NCBI GenBank assembly: GCA_964654015.1
Contig: CAZZHQ010000097.1
Location: 1 to 9,677, forward strand
DNA length: 9,677 nucleotides
Reading direction: 5' to 3'
Origin: JAUUZT01 sp964654015
GTDB lineage: Bacteria; Chloroflexota; Dehalococcoidia; GIF9; AB-539-J10
Below the pieces are notes generated by a model, which was not told the DNA's origin, searched no databases, and was given only the letters and a program-made list of their open reading frames with translations. Positions 1 through 5,090 of this stretch are shown here, in pieces. The stretch's first letter is position 1. Each line of letters begins with the position of its first letter. Made by a program: the position numbers and the translations under genes.

Positions 1-12
1 CCTCACCTCCTA
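1..12 (-). promoter_or_regulatory. ribosome binding site of a gene starting just outside the window
   Basis: The minus strand reads TAGGAGGTGAGG up to the left edge, a near-perfect Shine-Dalgarno (AGGAGGT at 5-11). Only four bases remain after it, so the start codon of the next minus-strand gene should lie within a few bases beyond the edge. It continues the close packing of the minus-strand series. Confidence 0.6.
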
Positions 13-68
13 AGGAAGTTAAACGACATTCCTTCTATAAATAGCATTCCTAGACACTTCGATTTCAA

Positions 69-209
69 CTAGAGATTGTCCTTTGATGGTATCACTGGTG
101 GTGGGGGTACTGGTAGCGGTTTTGGTTTTGGCTTTACTGGTGGTTTTGGGGGAGATGCTACCACTGCTAAAGAATAAACTAAGATGACTCTCCATAACTT
201 CCTATTCAT
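69..209 (-). CDS. small membrane-anchored (or secreted) proline-rich protein, 46 aa
   Basis: An ATG at 207-209 opens a 46-codon frame. Residues 1-5 are basic (MNRKL), about residues 6-18 are hydrophobic, and the rest is a Pro/Lys/Val-rich extended tail ending in SKDNL. This organisation, an N-terminal anchor or signal peptide followed by a rigid extended segment, resembles cell-envelope linkers. Possible signal cleavage after the VVA at about residue 18 is a guess. The ATG overlaps the stop of the upstream 55-aa membrane gene by 8 bases (ATGAATAG) and is preceded by GGAAGG with a 7-base spacer, so translational coupling is likely. A competing frame over the same DNA (58 aa, ATG at 193-195) also reads without stops to 19-21 and gives a Thr/Lys-rich product. 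I prefer the 46-aa frame for its ribosome binding site and anchor, but only one may be real. Function unknown. Confidence 0.5.
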   Translation of the reverse strand: MNRKLWRVILVYSLAVVASPPKPPVKPKPKPLPVPPPPVIPSKDNL

Positions 210-369
210 CTTGTGCCCTTCCTACCCTTACTTTTAGAAATTGAGTTATACCACACGCGAGCACTAATGCGCCGAGGACAGGAACAACGAGTATCGCCGC
301 CGGAGCTAGAAGAAAGATACCCACAATAAGCACCCCTAAGACTATTTGTGCAATAGCTAACTTGGTCAC
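202..369 (-). CDS. small hydrophobic membrane protein, 55 aa
   Basis: A GTG start at 367-369 follows AGGAGG with a 6-base spacer, and directly abuts the stop of the preceding interrupted frame (TGAGTG). The product is almost entirely hydrophobic from residue 5 to about 41 (Val, Leu, Ile, Ala and Gly, with one Pro-Ala-Ala break near residue 23). This fits two short membrane helices in a hairpin, or one long one, followed by a basic, polar tail (KVRVGRAQDE). There is no enzyme motif. The tight coupling to the gene before it and the 8-base overlap with the proline-rich gene after it suggest the three form a translational unit. I do not recognise the family. The excellent ribosome binding site, clean membrane profile and coupling are the reasons to believe it is expressed. 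Confidence 0.6.
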   Translation of the reverse strand: MTKLAIAQIVLGVLIVGIFLLAPAAILVVPVLGALVLACGITQFLKVRVGRAQDE

Positions 370-627
370 TCAGTCCCTCCTACCTCTCCGGAGGTGTGGA
401 TTGATATTCTTTTCCAGCCATTTTCGATATTCCCCAGGGAAATAGAGGTCCACCCCGAGCATAGTTACCTTTTCTCCTTGTTCCTGCTCATATGGGACTA
501 TCTTAAGGAGTTTGCTTGAGTCCCGCAGTTTTCTATATACCTGGCTGTCATTGGTGTAGAGGACTACGGTTCTGCTGTCTCACAGGTTCCTTAATTCTGT
601 CACTGTCTCTTGTCTCCTTTGCTTCAT
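370..627 (-). pseudogene. small hypothetical gene interrupted by an in-frame TGA
   Basis: From an ATG at 625-627 the frame encodes 15 residues (MKQRRQETVTELRNL), meets TGA at 580-582, then runs 69 more codons in the same frame to a TGA at 370-372. The second part (beginning DSRTVVLYTNDSQVYRKL, including GVDLYFPGEYRKWLEKN) has the look of a real alpha/beta protein, and no ATG/GTG/TTG follows the TGA until an ATG at 460-462. That ATG has AAGGAG 11 bases and AAGG 5 bases upstream, so a 30-aa product by reinitiation is possible. The final stop abuts the GTG of the 55-aa membrane gene. TGA ends several other genes here, so genetic-code reassignment is unlikely. No stable SECIS-like hairpin is evident after the TGA, only a 4-bp GTAG/CTAC stem. 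Nonsense mutation or sequencing error is most likely. Family not recognised. Confidence 0.5.
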
Positions 628-648
628 TGACTATCACTTTGTGGTTGC

Positions 649-921
649 TTACTCTCTGGAGATGCGTAACTTTCTCCCATCAGGACTATCTTCAGTATCC
701 AGGGTTACCCCCGCAACTACCTCAGCCACTTCGTCCCCTACCAGCAGTACCTTGCAGCCTTCATGTTCTACGACATAGTCGTCAGGTGTCTCCCTGTCAA
801 ACACTAACCCAATTTTGTTAGACGCCCCCAGTGCTAGCCTCACGCCAAAGTCTGGGTCGTCAGTATGGTCTAGTAAGAGCTCTTTTAAGTATTCCTTGGC
901 ATCGTCGGTCACTGTTAGCAT
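649..921 (-). CDS. A-type iron-sulfur carrier fold (IscA/HesB-like) protein lacking the cluster cysteines
   Basis: This 90-aa protein follows the HesB/IscA pattern: an N-terminal VTDDAKEYLKELL helix, then GVRLALG, FD.ETPDDYVVEHEG, and a VVAGVTLD strand that corresponds to the FLDGTQLDF stretch of IscA. A-type proteins normally carry one cysteine after the first strand and a C-terminal Cys-Gly-Cys, which bind an Fe-S cluster or iron. Here the first site reads GASNKIG and the protein ends right after the last strand (RKLRISRE), so both are missing. The only cysteine (EHEGCKVLL) sits elsewhere. Cluster binding by the usual mode is therefore unlikely. A scaffold or regulatory role is an inference. 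AAGGAGG lies 9 bases before the ATG at 919-921. It sits between small hypothetical genes, with no other Fe-S assembly gene in view. Confidence 0.75.
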   Translation of the reverse strand: MLTVTDDAKEYLKELLLDHTDDPDFGVRLALGASNKIGLVFDRETPDDYVVEHEGCKVLLVGDEVAEVVAGVTLDTEDSPDGRKLRISRE

Positions 922-948
922 TTTACTTTGCCTCCTTAGCGTCCATCT

Positions 949-1237
949 TTATTTCTTCCTAGGACCCTTTCTAAGGTAAGCTGTATTCTTTCTATATGCT
1001 TTTTGGGCTGATTTCTTACTTTTTCCCTTCTTTTTTCCCTTTTGCCACCGGGGGCCTTTCTATGGTCCCCAGGAACGGTCTCTCTACTTGACGACAATCG
1101 TGAATGAGGAGTTGAAGCATCATATCTGCTTCCTCTCCTGTTCTCGGTGGCGGCTTATAGAGGTTGCGTTCTATTAGCCACTCCCGGTTAGCTTCTATCC
1201 ATAGGTATTGCTTTCTAGTTTCAGGCTGGGTTTCCAT
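949..1237 (-). CDS. small hypothetical protein with Lys-rich tail, probably frameshifted near its 3' end
   Basis: The uninterrupted frame is 1016-1237 (73 aa, ATG at 1235-1237, AGGAG 9 bases upstream). The body is predicted helical (YLWIEANREWLIERNLY, ADMMLQLLIHDC) and ends in a short basic tail, KGKKEGKK. After the stop, the +1 frame remains open to a TAA at 949-951 and encodes another basic segment with SAQKAYRKNTAYLRKGPRKK at its end. That +1 segment has no start codon of its own. Removing one A from the A6 run around 1031-1036 would join the two into a single protein of about 95 aa with a ribosomal-protein-like basic tail. An indel, a sequencing error in the homopolymer, or programmed slippage could explain it. 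The range given includes the extension. Lies between the dnaJ-like and IscA-fold genes. Function unknown; the basic tail hints at nucleic-acid contact, which is inference. Confidence 0.5.
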
Positions 1238-1271
1238 TATCTTCGTCTCCTGCTTTGCCGCGTCTTCTTGG

Positions 1272-1949
1272 TCAATCCAGGTATTTAACTCTAACCAGAA
1301 TCACAATATCTCCCGGCTGTCCATCGGTTACTTGACGGGCATTTCGGAGCTTCACTATAGTGCCACTTTTTACTCCGGTAGGGATTTTCACCCTCAGCTT
1401 TTTGCCCCTCCGGGTGAGGTCCTTTTCCAGCCCCCGAGCTGCCTGTTCGCTAGTAATGGCTATTTCATAGCGGACATCCTGGCGCGGGGGACATTGAGCC
1501 TGGCCAAATATCTCCTCCAGATTAATCCCACCAGGGGTTTCAAATCTCTTTCCTCCTGGGCCACCAAATCCCCGACTGAATGTCTTGAAGGAAAAACTCC
1601 TACCTTTCACAAAGCCGCCAAATATGTTATCCAAAAAGTCAAATCCAAGGCCGGAACCACCAAAGTCTTTCATCACATCTTCAAAGGTGGTTCGGGTAAA
1701 AGGACTGCCGAAGATATCGTCAATATTGCCTGCGGTGCCAAACTGGTCATACTGATTTCTCTTCTCCGGGTCGCCCAGAACGCTGAAAGCCTCGTTTATC
1801 TCCTTAAACTTCCCGTTAGCCCATTCCTCCTTGCCCGGGTTGCGGTCAGGATGGTACTGCATTGCTAGCTTTCTATAGGCTTTCTTAATAGTGTTTTCAT
1901 CAGCATCCCGGTTAACGCCAAGGATTTGATAATAATCCTTTTTGTTCAT
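1272..1949 (-). CDS. DnaJ-type co-chaperone (J domain, G/F region, single C-terminal substrate domain)
   Basis: J proteins deliver substrates to DnaK and stimulate its ATPase. Residues 1-70 are a canonical J domain (DYYQILGV, HPD at 33-35, then FKEINEAFSVLGDPEKRNQYDQFG). Residues about 71-145 are a Gly/Phe-rich linker (for example GGSGLGFDFLDNIFGGF). Residues about 155-225 match a C-terminal beta domain (DVRYEIAITSEQAARGLEKDL...LRVKIPTGVKSGTIVKLR...GDIVILVRVK). There is no CxxCxGxG zinc domain, and only about one C-terminal domain is present, so 225 aa is short against the roughly 300 aa of CbpA types or 370 aa of DnaJ. It looks like a compact type II-like J protein rather than the housekeeping DnaJ, and no dnaK or grpE is nearby. 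GAGGA lies 5-6 bases before the ATG at 1947-1949. The stop is TGA at 1272-1274. Confidence 0.9.
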   Translation of the reverse strand: MNKKDYYQILGVNRDADENTIKKAYRKLAMQYHPDRNPGKEEWANGKFKEINEAFSVLGDPEKRNQYDQFGTAGNIDDIFGSPFTRTTFEDVMKDFGGSGLGFDFLDNIFGGFVKGRSFSFKTFSRGFGGPGGKRFETPGGINLEEIFGQAQCPPRQDVRYEIAITSEQAARGLEKDLTRRGKKLRVKIPTGVKSGTIVKLRNARQVTDGQPGDIVILVRVKYLD

Positions 1950-1998
1950 AAAGTTCCTCTACTCAGCACTATGGTAGCTTACCGCCTTTGAATGGCCT

Positions 1999-2097
1999 TT
2001 AGTATTGAGGTGGTGGTGGAGGTGGCGGTAACTTCTCCTTCTCAGGAATATCAGTAACCAGGGATTCAGTATTGAATCTTTGTCTACAGCCCCCCTT
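1999..2097 (-). other. in-frame coding-like extension after a TAG, proline-rich tail
   Basis: Immediately after the TAG at 2098-2100 that ends the upstream 73-aa gene, the same frame stays open for 32 codons to a TAA at 1999-2001. It encodes a polar segment (RQRFNTESLVTDIPEKEK), a run of seven prolines and QY. No canonical start codon occurs in it, so it would only be expressed by TAG readthrough or if the TAG is a lesion in a longer gene. Other genes here end in TAG, so routine readthrough is not expected. The CCACCT repeat also makes open frames likely by chance, hence the moderate confidence. Confidence 0.35.
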
Positions 2098-2319
2098 CTA
2101 GCCTTCCCGCAGTGCATTGTGCAATTCATCAAGCCTAACCTCGACATCATACCAATCTGCTTTAGTTACCGAACGTTCTGTCCGTCGCCACGCCTGGGCC
2201 AGCTTATCAAACGCCGCTAACAAAGCAAACAACTCACTAGCACACCCACGAGCCTTCAAGAGCCTTACATCCTCAGGGGTCAACGACCCAACCATCTTAA
2301 GCCAAGCATCAACCAACAT
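2098..2319 (-). CDS. small hypothetical helical protein, 73 aa
   Basis: I choose the ATG at 2317-2319 rather than an upstream TTG at 2335-2337, because AGGGGG lies 7 bases before the ATG and would fall inside the coding region of the longer form. The product (starting MLVDAWLKMVGSLTPEDVRLL) is predicted mostly alpha-helical: SLTPEDVRLLKARG, SELFALLAAFDKLAQAWRRT and DWYDVEVRLDELHNALREG, with the mixed charge and leucine spacing of a helical bundle or coiled coil. One cysteine, no recognised motif. The upstream 66-aa zinc-ribbon gene ends at 2334-2336, 14 bases before this start, so the two are probably co-translated. After the TAG the frame continues as a proline-rich segment (see 1999-2097). 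Function unknown. Confidence 0.65.
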   Translation of the reverse strand: MLVDAWLKMVGSLTPEDVRLLKARGCASELFALLAAFDKLAQAWRRTERSVTKADWYDVEVRLDELHNALREG

Positions 2320-2333
2320 GTTTATACCCCCTT

Positions 2334-2534
2334 TCAATCCTCTCCTATACGGTTATCTTGTCCTTCCCCTTGGCCCACTCCAGAACATTTGAGGCAAAGA
2401 ACCTTATAACCATAGTCACCACCCATCCGCATGGTCATTTTGTCGCCCTTCTTGATTAGAGCACCACACTCAGCACAATAGTGCGGTTCTCGAGCACTCT
2501 TGATAGGTAATCTGCCTGGTCGTCGTTTAGTCAT
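2334..2534 (-). CDS. small zinc-ribbon protein, 66 aa
   Basis: Two CxxC knuckles are visible: CAEC at residues 20-23 and CLKC at residues 47-50, 23 residues apart, the spacing of a zinc ribbon. The first is followed by GALIKKGDKMTMR, reminiscent of small ribbons of the CAxCGxxIxxGDxxxR type. The N-terminus is basic (MTKRRPGRLPIKSAR), compatible with nucleic-acid or ribosome contact, though that is inference. The ATG at 2532-2534 has AAAGGGG about 11 bases upstream, a rather long spacing. It starts 15 bases after the stop of the glycosyltransferase gene and is followed closely by the 73-aa gene, so it is part of the minus-strand series. No specific family name can be assigned from sequence alone. 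Confidence 0.7.
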   Translation of the reverse strand: MTKRRPGRLPIKSAREPHYCAECGALIKKGDKMTMRMGGDYGYKVLCLKCSGVGQGEGQDNRIGED

Positions 2535-2549
2535 GCTAACACTACCCCT

Positions 2550-3620
2550 TTACGAAACAGCTGCCCTGCCATAGATCTCGAGTGTCAGCTCAGTGGTCTT
2601 TTCCCAGGAGAATTTCCTTGCCTGCTCCAACCCCTTTCTTACCATGCTATCTCTCAACTCATTATCAGTCAGAACCCGTCTCATTGCTCCAGCTAGACTG
2701 TCGGTATTATAGGGGTCGACCATAATGCCAGCTCCACCCACCACCTCTGGTAAAGAAGAGGTGTTAGAAGTTACCACCGGGCAGCCACAGGCCATCGCCT
2801 CCAATGGTGGCAGACCAAAACCCTCATACAGTGAGGGATAGCAAAGTAAGACAGCTGAGGAATAATAGTAGGCTAACTCCAGGTCTGAAACATAGTCAGC
2901 AAAAATCACATCCTGAGATAATTCCAACCCCAGGTGGGATAACTTCTTCATCGTCTCGTCGCGGAACTGTTCTGACCTTCCCGGGCCTCCCACCTTCACT
3001 AGCTTTAGCTCGGGGAACTCCCGCTTTAGCTGAGCAAAGGCTTCTAAAAGCCGGCCCAGATTTTTGTGCCGTCTTTCGGAACCGATATAGAGTATGTATG
3101 GCTTATGGTGGTGGTACGGTCTCATCTGATAAGACTTATACGGTTTGAAAATACTATGGTTCACTCCATTGTAGATTACACTAATCCTACTCTCTGGTAT
3201 GTTCAAATAATTGACTAGGTCACACTTAGTGTTTTCAGATACCGCTATTATGTGACTTGCCCGCTTGATATACCTCTTATCCAGGTTGAGCAATATCTTC
3301 TCGCTGATGGTTTCCGGATCAAAATTAAAGCAGCATCGCACCAGGTCATGGACCGTGAGTATAAAGGGTCGATTGAGAAAGAGAGCATACCGGGCAAAAT
3401 GCTGATTTGACAGGTGAATAACACTGCCCTCACTTCTAATGGATCTTGCCAGCTTATAGGCCTCTAGTAGCGAGAGATACCGCCTACTTTCGATTTTCTT
3501 GACGTCCAGTCTCTTGGCTAGTTCCTGACTATACTTATCTACACCCGATTCCTCACTGGTTACGACTAAGACTAGCAATTTCTTATCACCGCCCTTTCTA
3601 CGTCCAACTTGCAATCGCAA
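2550..3620 (-). CDS. GT4-family glycosyltransferase (GT-B fold)
   Basis: GT4 enzymes transfer a sugar from a nucleotide-sugar donor, with retention, to lipid, protein or polysaccharide acceptors at the cytoplasmic face. The N-terminal half has FILTVHDLVR and HIIAVSENTKCDLVNYLNIPESRISVIYNGVN, typical of the acceptor domain and hinge. The C-terminal half has ILYIGSERRHKNLGRLLEAF (donor domain start), and the EX7E motif with glutamates at about 266 and 274 in YEGFGLPPLEAMACGCPVV, then SLPEVVGGAGIMVDP. The 356-aa length is normal. There is no ATG near the N-terminus. TTG at 3618-3620 is taken because AAAGG precedes it and the HAD stop lies 7 bases upstream; TTGs at 3614 or 3578 are alternatives. 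Donor and acceptor cannot be predicted. The only other candidate polymer-modifying gene nearby is the methyltransferase at 5091. Confidence 0.9.
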   Translation of the reverse strand: MRLQVGRRKGGDKKLLVLVVTSEESGVDKYSQELAKRLDVKKIESRRYLSLLEAYKLARSIRSEGSVIHLSNQHFARYALFLNRPFILTVHDLVRCCFNFDPETISEKILLNLDKRYIKRASHIIAVSENTKCDLVNYLNIPESRISVIYNGVNHSIFKPYKSYQMRPYHHHKPYILYIGSERRHKNLGRLLEAFAQLKREFPELKLVKVGGPGRSEQFRDETMKKLSHLGLELSQDVIFADYVSDLELAYYYSSAVLLCYPSLYEGFGLPPLEAMACGCPVVTSNTSSLPEVVGGAGIMVDPYNTDSLAGAMRRVLTDNELRDSMVRKGLEQARKFSWEKTTELTLEIYGRAAVS

Positions 3621-3627
3621 TAAACCT

Positions 3628-4125
3628 TTACATTAACGCAAGTAGGCCAGGCAATTCAAAGAGACTATTGATTGTGAAATTAGGTCTCTCCTGGCTACTA
3701 TCTATCGTGTCGCTATAGCGGGTATTCCATCTAAACCATACGCTCTTCATACCGAACCTGTTTGCCCCGAGAACATCGGCATCAATTCTGTTACCAACCA
3801 TAACTGCGTTTTCAGGCTTGACGCCAAGCTTGCTTAGAGCAGCCTCAAAAATCCCCTGGCAGGGCTTTTCAATACCCACCTCTTCAGAAATTACTATGGT
3901 ATCAAAATAATCCTGTAAGCCGGCGGCTTTTATAATGTTCCGGGTACCAATGCTGTCTCCGTTGGCTATCATACCAATCCTGTATCCCTCTTTTCTAATA
4001 GATTCCAGGACTTCAAATATACCCTCGACGACGTGGGCAGTAATGGCTTGGCCGGAGCTATCATGTACAACGGTTTCTTCAGCTATCAAAGTGTCTCCTA
4101 AGTCAAGGCATACAGCTTTAATCAT
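3628..4125 (-). CDS. HAD-superfamily hydrolase (phosphatase-like)
   Basis: A 165-aa HAD protein. Motif I is DLGDT with the nucleophile Asp8 and the acid Asp11. Motif II is IGMIANGDS, where the usual Ser/Thr is Ala54. Motif III is Lys87 in GIEKP. Motif IV reads VMVGNRIDADVLGA (Asp115 and Asp117), the VGNxxxxD variant common in phosphoglycolate-phosphatase-like and pyrimidine-nucleotidase-like HADs. The cap insert between motifs I and II is only about 35 residues, so it is a small-capped enzyme and likely acts on a small phosphorylated metabolite, cap type uncertain. The Ala at motif II may weaken phosphate coordination. Its ATG (4123-4125) overlaps the stop of the 74-aa gene by 8 bases (ATGATTAA), and it has no strong ribosome binding site, so translation is probably coupled. 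The glycosyltransferase begins 7 bases after its stop. Substrate unknown. Confidence 0.87.
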   Translation of the reverse strand: MIKAVCLDLGDTLIAEETVVHDSSGQAITAHVVEGIFEVLESIRKEGYRIGMIANGDSIGTRNIIKAAGLQDYFDTIVISEEVGIEKPCQGIFEAALSKLGVKPENAVMVGNRIDADVLGANRFGMKSVWFRWNTRYSDTIDSSQERPNFTINSLFELPGLLALM

Positions 4126-4342
4126 ATTTCTTAAGCCCGGACACGAATTTCAGTCTCTCCTGCTCTTTAACCAACCACTCAGCAAATCTCAATACCAGCC
4201 TCAACTGTTCCTTATTTAACTCAGGATAGAAAGACGCCAGTTTAGCTACACAATCAGCAGCAGACTCATATCTACAGCTACCATCACTCCAAAAACGGCA
4301 ATAAGAGAACCGACATATACTCAACCCTATCGGGCACTCCAT
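4118..4342 (-). CDS. small Cys-rich protein with C-terminal helical module, 74 aa
   Basis: The first 31 residues carry five cysteines (positions 3, 10, 15, 23 and 31) in the pattern ECPIGLSICRFSYCRFW...GSCRY, which suggests a small metal-binding knuckle (zinc or Fe-S). After a linker, residues about 40-74 form an amphipathic helix (LNKEQLRLVLRFAEWLVKEQ). This helix closely matches the C-terminal helix of the 58-aa protein at 8314-8490 and, at DNA level, the remnant at 4355-4416. AAGGGG lies 7 bases before the ATG at 4340-4342. Its stop overlaps the start of the HAD gene by 8 bases. Family name not recognised. A metal-binding head joined to a protein-protein interaction helix is an inference. 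Confidence 0.75.
   Translation of the reverse strand: MECPIGLSICRFSYCRFWSDGSCRYESAADCVAKLASFYPELNKEQLRLVLRFAEWLVKEQERLKFVSGLKKYD
4165..4182. repeat. 18-bp direct repeat, copy inside the 74-aa gene
   Basis: On the plus strand CTTTAACCAACCACTCAG is identical to 4381-4398, 216 bp away. It marks the conserved helix codons EWLVK of the 74-aa gene and its partial duplicate. Confidence 0.9.
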
Positions 4343-4354
4343 AGTTCATCCCCT

Positions 4355-4416
4355 TCTTTCATTCTTTTTCAGTTCTCTGCCTTTAACCAACCACTCAGTA
4401 AGCCTCAACTCGCAGA
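4355..4416 (-). pseudogene. decayed partial duplicate of the 74-aa protein's C-terminal helix
   Basis: Between ribB and the 74-aa gene, one minus-strand frame encodes CELRLTEWLVKGRELKK, clearly related to QLRLVLRFAEWLVKEQERLK of the 74-aa gene. At DNA level an exact 18-base match (minus strand CTGAGTGGTTGGTTAAAG) occurs at 4165-4182 and again at 4381-4398. GTTGAGGCT is also shared on the upstream side, and the remnant lacks 12 bases (four codons) between the two matches. No ATG precedes it; only a TTG is available in frame, giving about 20 residues that end at a TGA shortly before the 74-aa start. I read it as the remainder of a tandem duplication or recombination event. Confidence 0.6.
4381..4398. 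repeat. 18-bp direct repeat, copy inside the remnant
   Basis: Identical to 4165-4182. Recombination between the two copies could delete or amplify the 216-bp unit containing most of the 74-aa gene. Confidence 0.9.
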
Positions 4417-4428
4417 TATTTTAGCCCT

Positions 4429-5037
4429 TTATTTTAGCAGTGACCTGACGAACTTTGCTAGGCTGCCGACAGTAATAATGGGTATGTGAAACCTCTTGGC
4501 CAGGGCTTTCAACTCCTTAGCGTTCATCATATCACCAGTGTCAGACACCAGTTCACAAAGCACGCCACCGGGGTATAATCCAGCAAGACGGGAAAGCTCA
4601 ACCACTGCCTCCGTATGACCATCGCGGCCAATCAGCCCATCAGCATGGGCACCGAGTAAGGTGACATGACCGGGGCGGGCTAAGTCCTGGGGCTTGGTGC
4701 TAGGGTCAATTATCTTCCTTATGGTGAAGGCTCTATCCTTGGGCGAAATACCTGAATGCTCTACTTCTTTGGCATCAACTGGGCTGTAGAAGGGGGTATC
4801 GGATGCGCGATATTTAGATGGCAGTGTGTCAATCTCTAATTCCTGAAGTCTTGCCTTGGGCAGAGCCAGGCAGAGAAATCCAGAGGCTACCCTGGCAGCA
4901 AATAGAATTGACTCAGCCATTATTTCCTGGGCAGGAATAGCCAAGTCAGCCTCACCCTCATTATCACTGAAGATGATGACAAAGCGCCTTTCCTGGAAGG
5001 CTCTTATGGCTGCCTGAACTCTGTTAAACAATCCCAT
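4429..5037 (-). CDS. ribB: 3,4-dihydroxy-2-butanone 4-phosphate synthase (stand-alone RibB)
   Basis: RibB converts ribulose 5-phosphate into 3,4-dihydroxy-2-butanone 4-phosphate plus formate, supplying the four-carbon unit of riboflavin. The metal-binding acidic loop is seen as FSDNEGEADL (Asp25, Glu27, Glu29, Asp31), aligning with the archaeal DREGETD and bacterial DRENEGD forms, with Asn in place of the usual Arg. Other family marks are HSGISPKDR (94-102), LARPGHV (119-125) and the catalytic-site GHTEA (His141, Glu143), then GGVLCELVSD. At 202 aa it is a complete single-domain enzyme; there is no GTP cyclohydrolase II domain as in RibBA fusions. AGGAG lies 6 bases before the ATG at 5035-5037. 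No other rib gene is in the window, so the pathway partners are elsewhere. It is flanked by the methyltransferase upstream and the duplicated helix remnant downstream. Confidence 0.93.
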   Translation of the reverse strand: MGLFNRVQAAIRAFQERRFVIIFSDNEGEADLAIPAQEIMAESILFAARVASGFLCLALPKARLQELEIDTLPSKYRASDTPFYSPVDAKEVEHSGISPKDRAFTIRKIIDPSTKPQDLARPGHVTLLGAHADGLIGRDGHTEAVVELSRLAGLYPGGVLCELVSDTGDMMNAKELKALAKRFHIPIITVGSLAKFVRSLLK

Positions 5038-5090
5038 TCGTTTCTCCTAACACCACCTTACAGGCATAGCTCACCCTCTTTCACCCAGTC

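Noticed and set aside
540..582. selenocysteine insertion at the in-frame TGA
   Set aside because: Only a 4-bp hairpin follows at a poor position, without the G-U loop of bacterial SECIS elements, and no selenoprotein machinery is visible.
516..821. 101-aa plus-strand frame with hydrophobic segments
   Set aside because: Antisense to the IscA-fold gene and the interrupted small gene; the composition looks like a shadow frame.
1164..1868. 234-aa plus-strand frame
   Set aside because: It is antisense to the dnaJ-like gene, which has unmistakable J-domain motifs; no start signal and no recognisable protein features.
1959..2150. 63-aa minus-strand frame with a His-rich segment
   Set aside because: Its start lies inside the 73-aa gene, it lacks a ribosome binding site, and the His run is another reading of the CCACCT repeat.
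5047..5067. six-codon frame MPVRWC upstream of ribB with GAGGGTG before it
   Set aside because: A leader peptide was considered, but there is no attenuator hairpin, and a frame this short is expected by chance.
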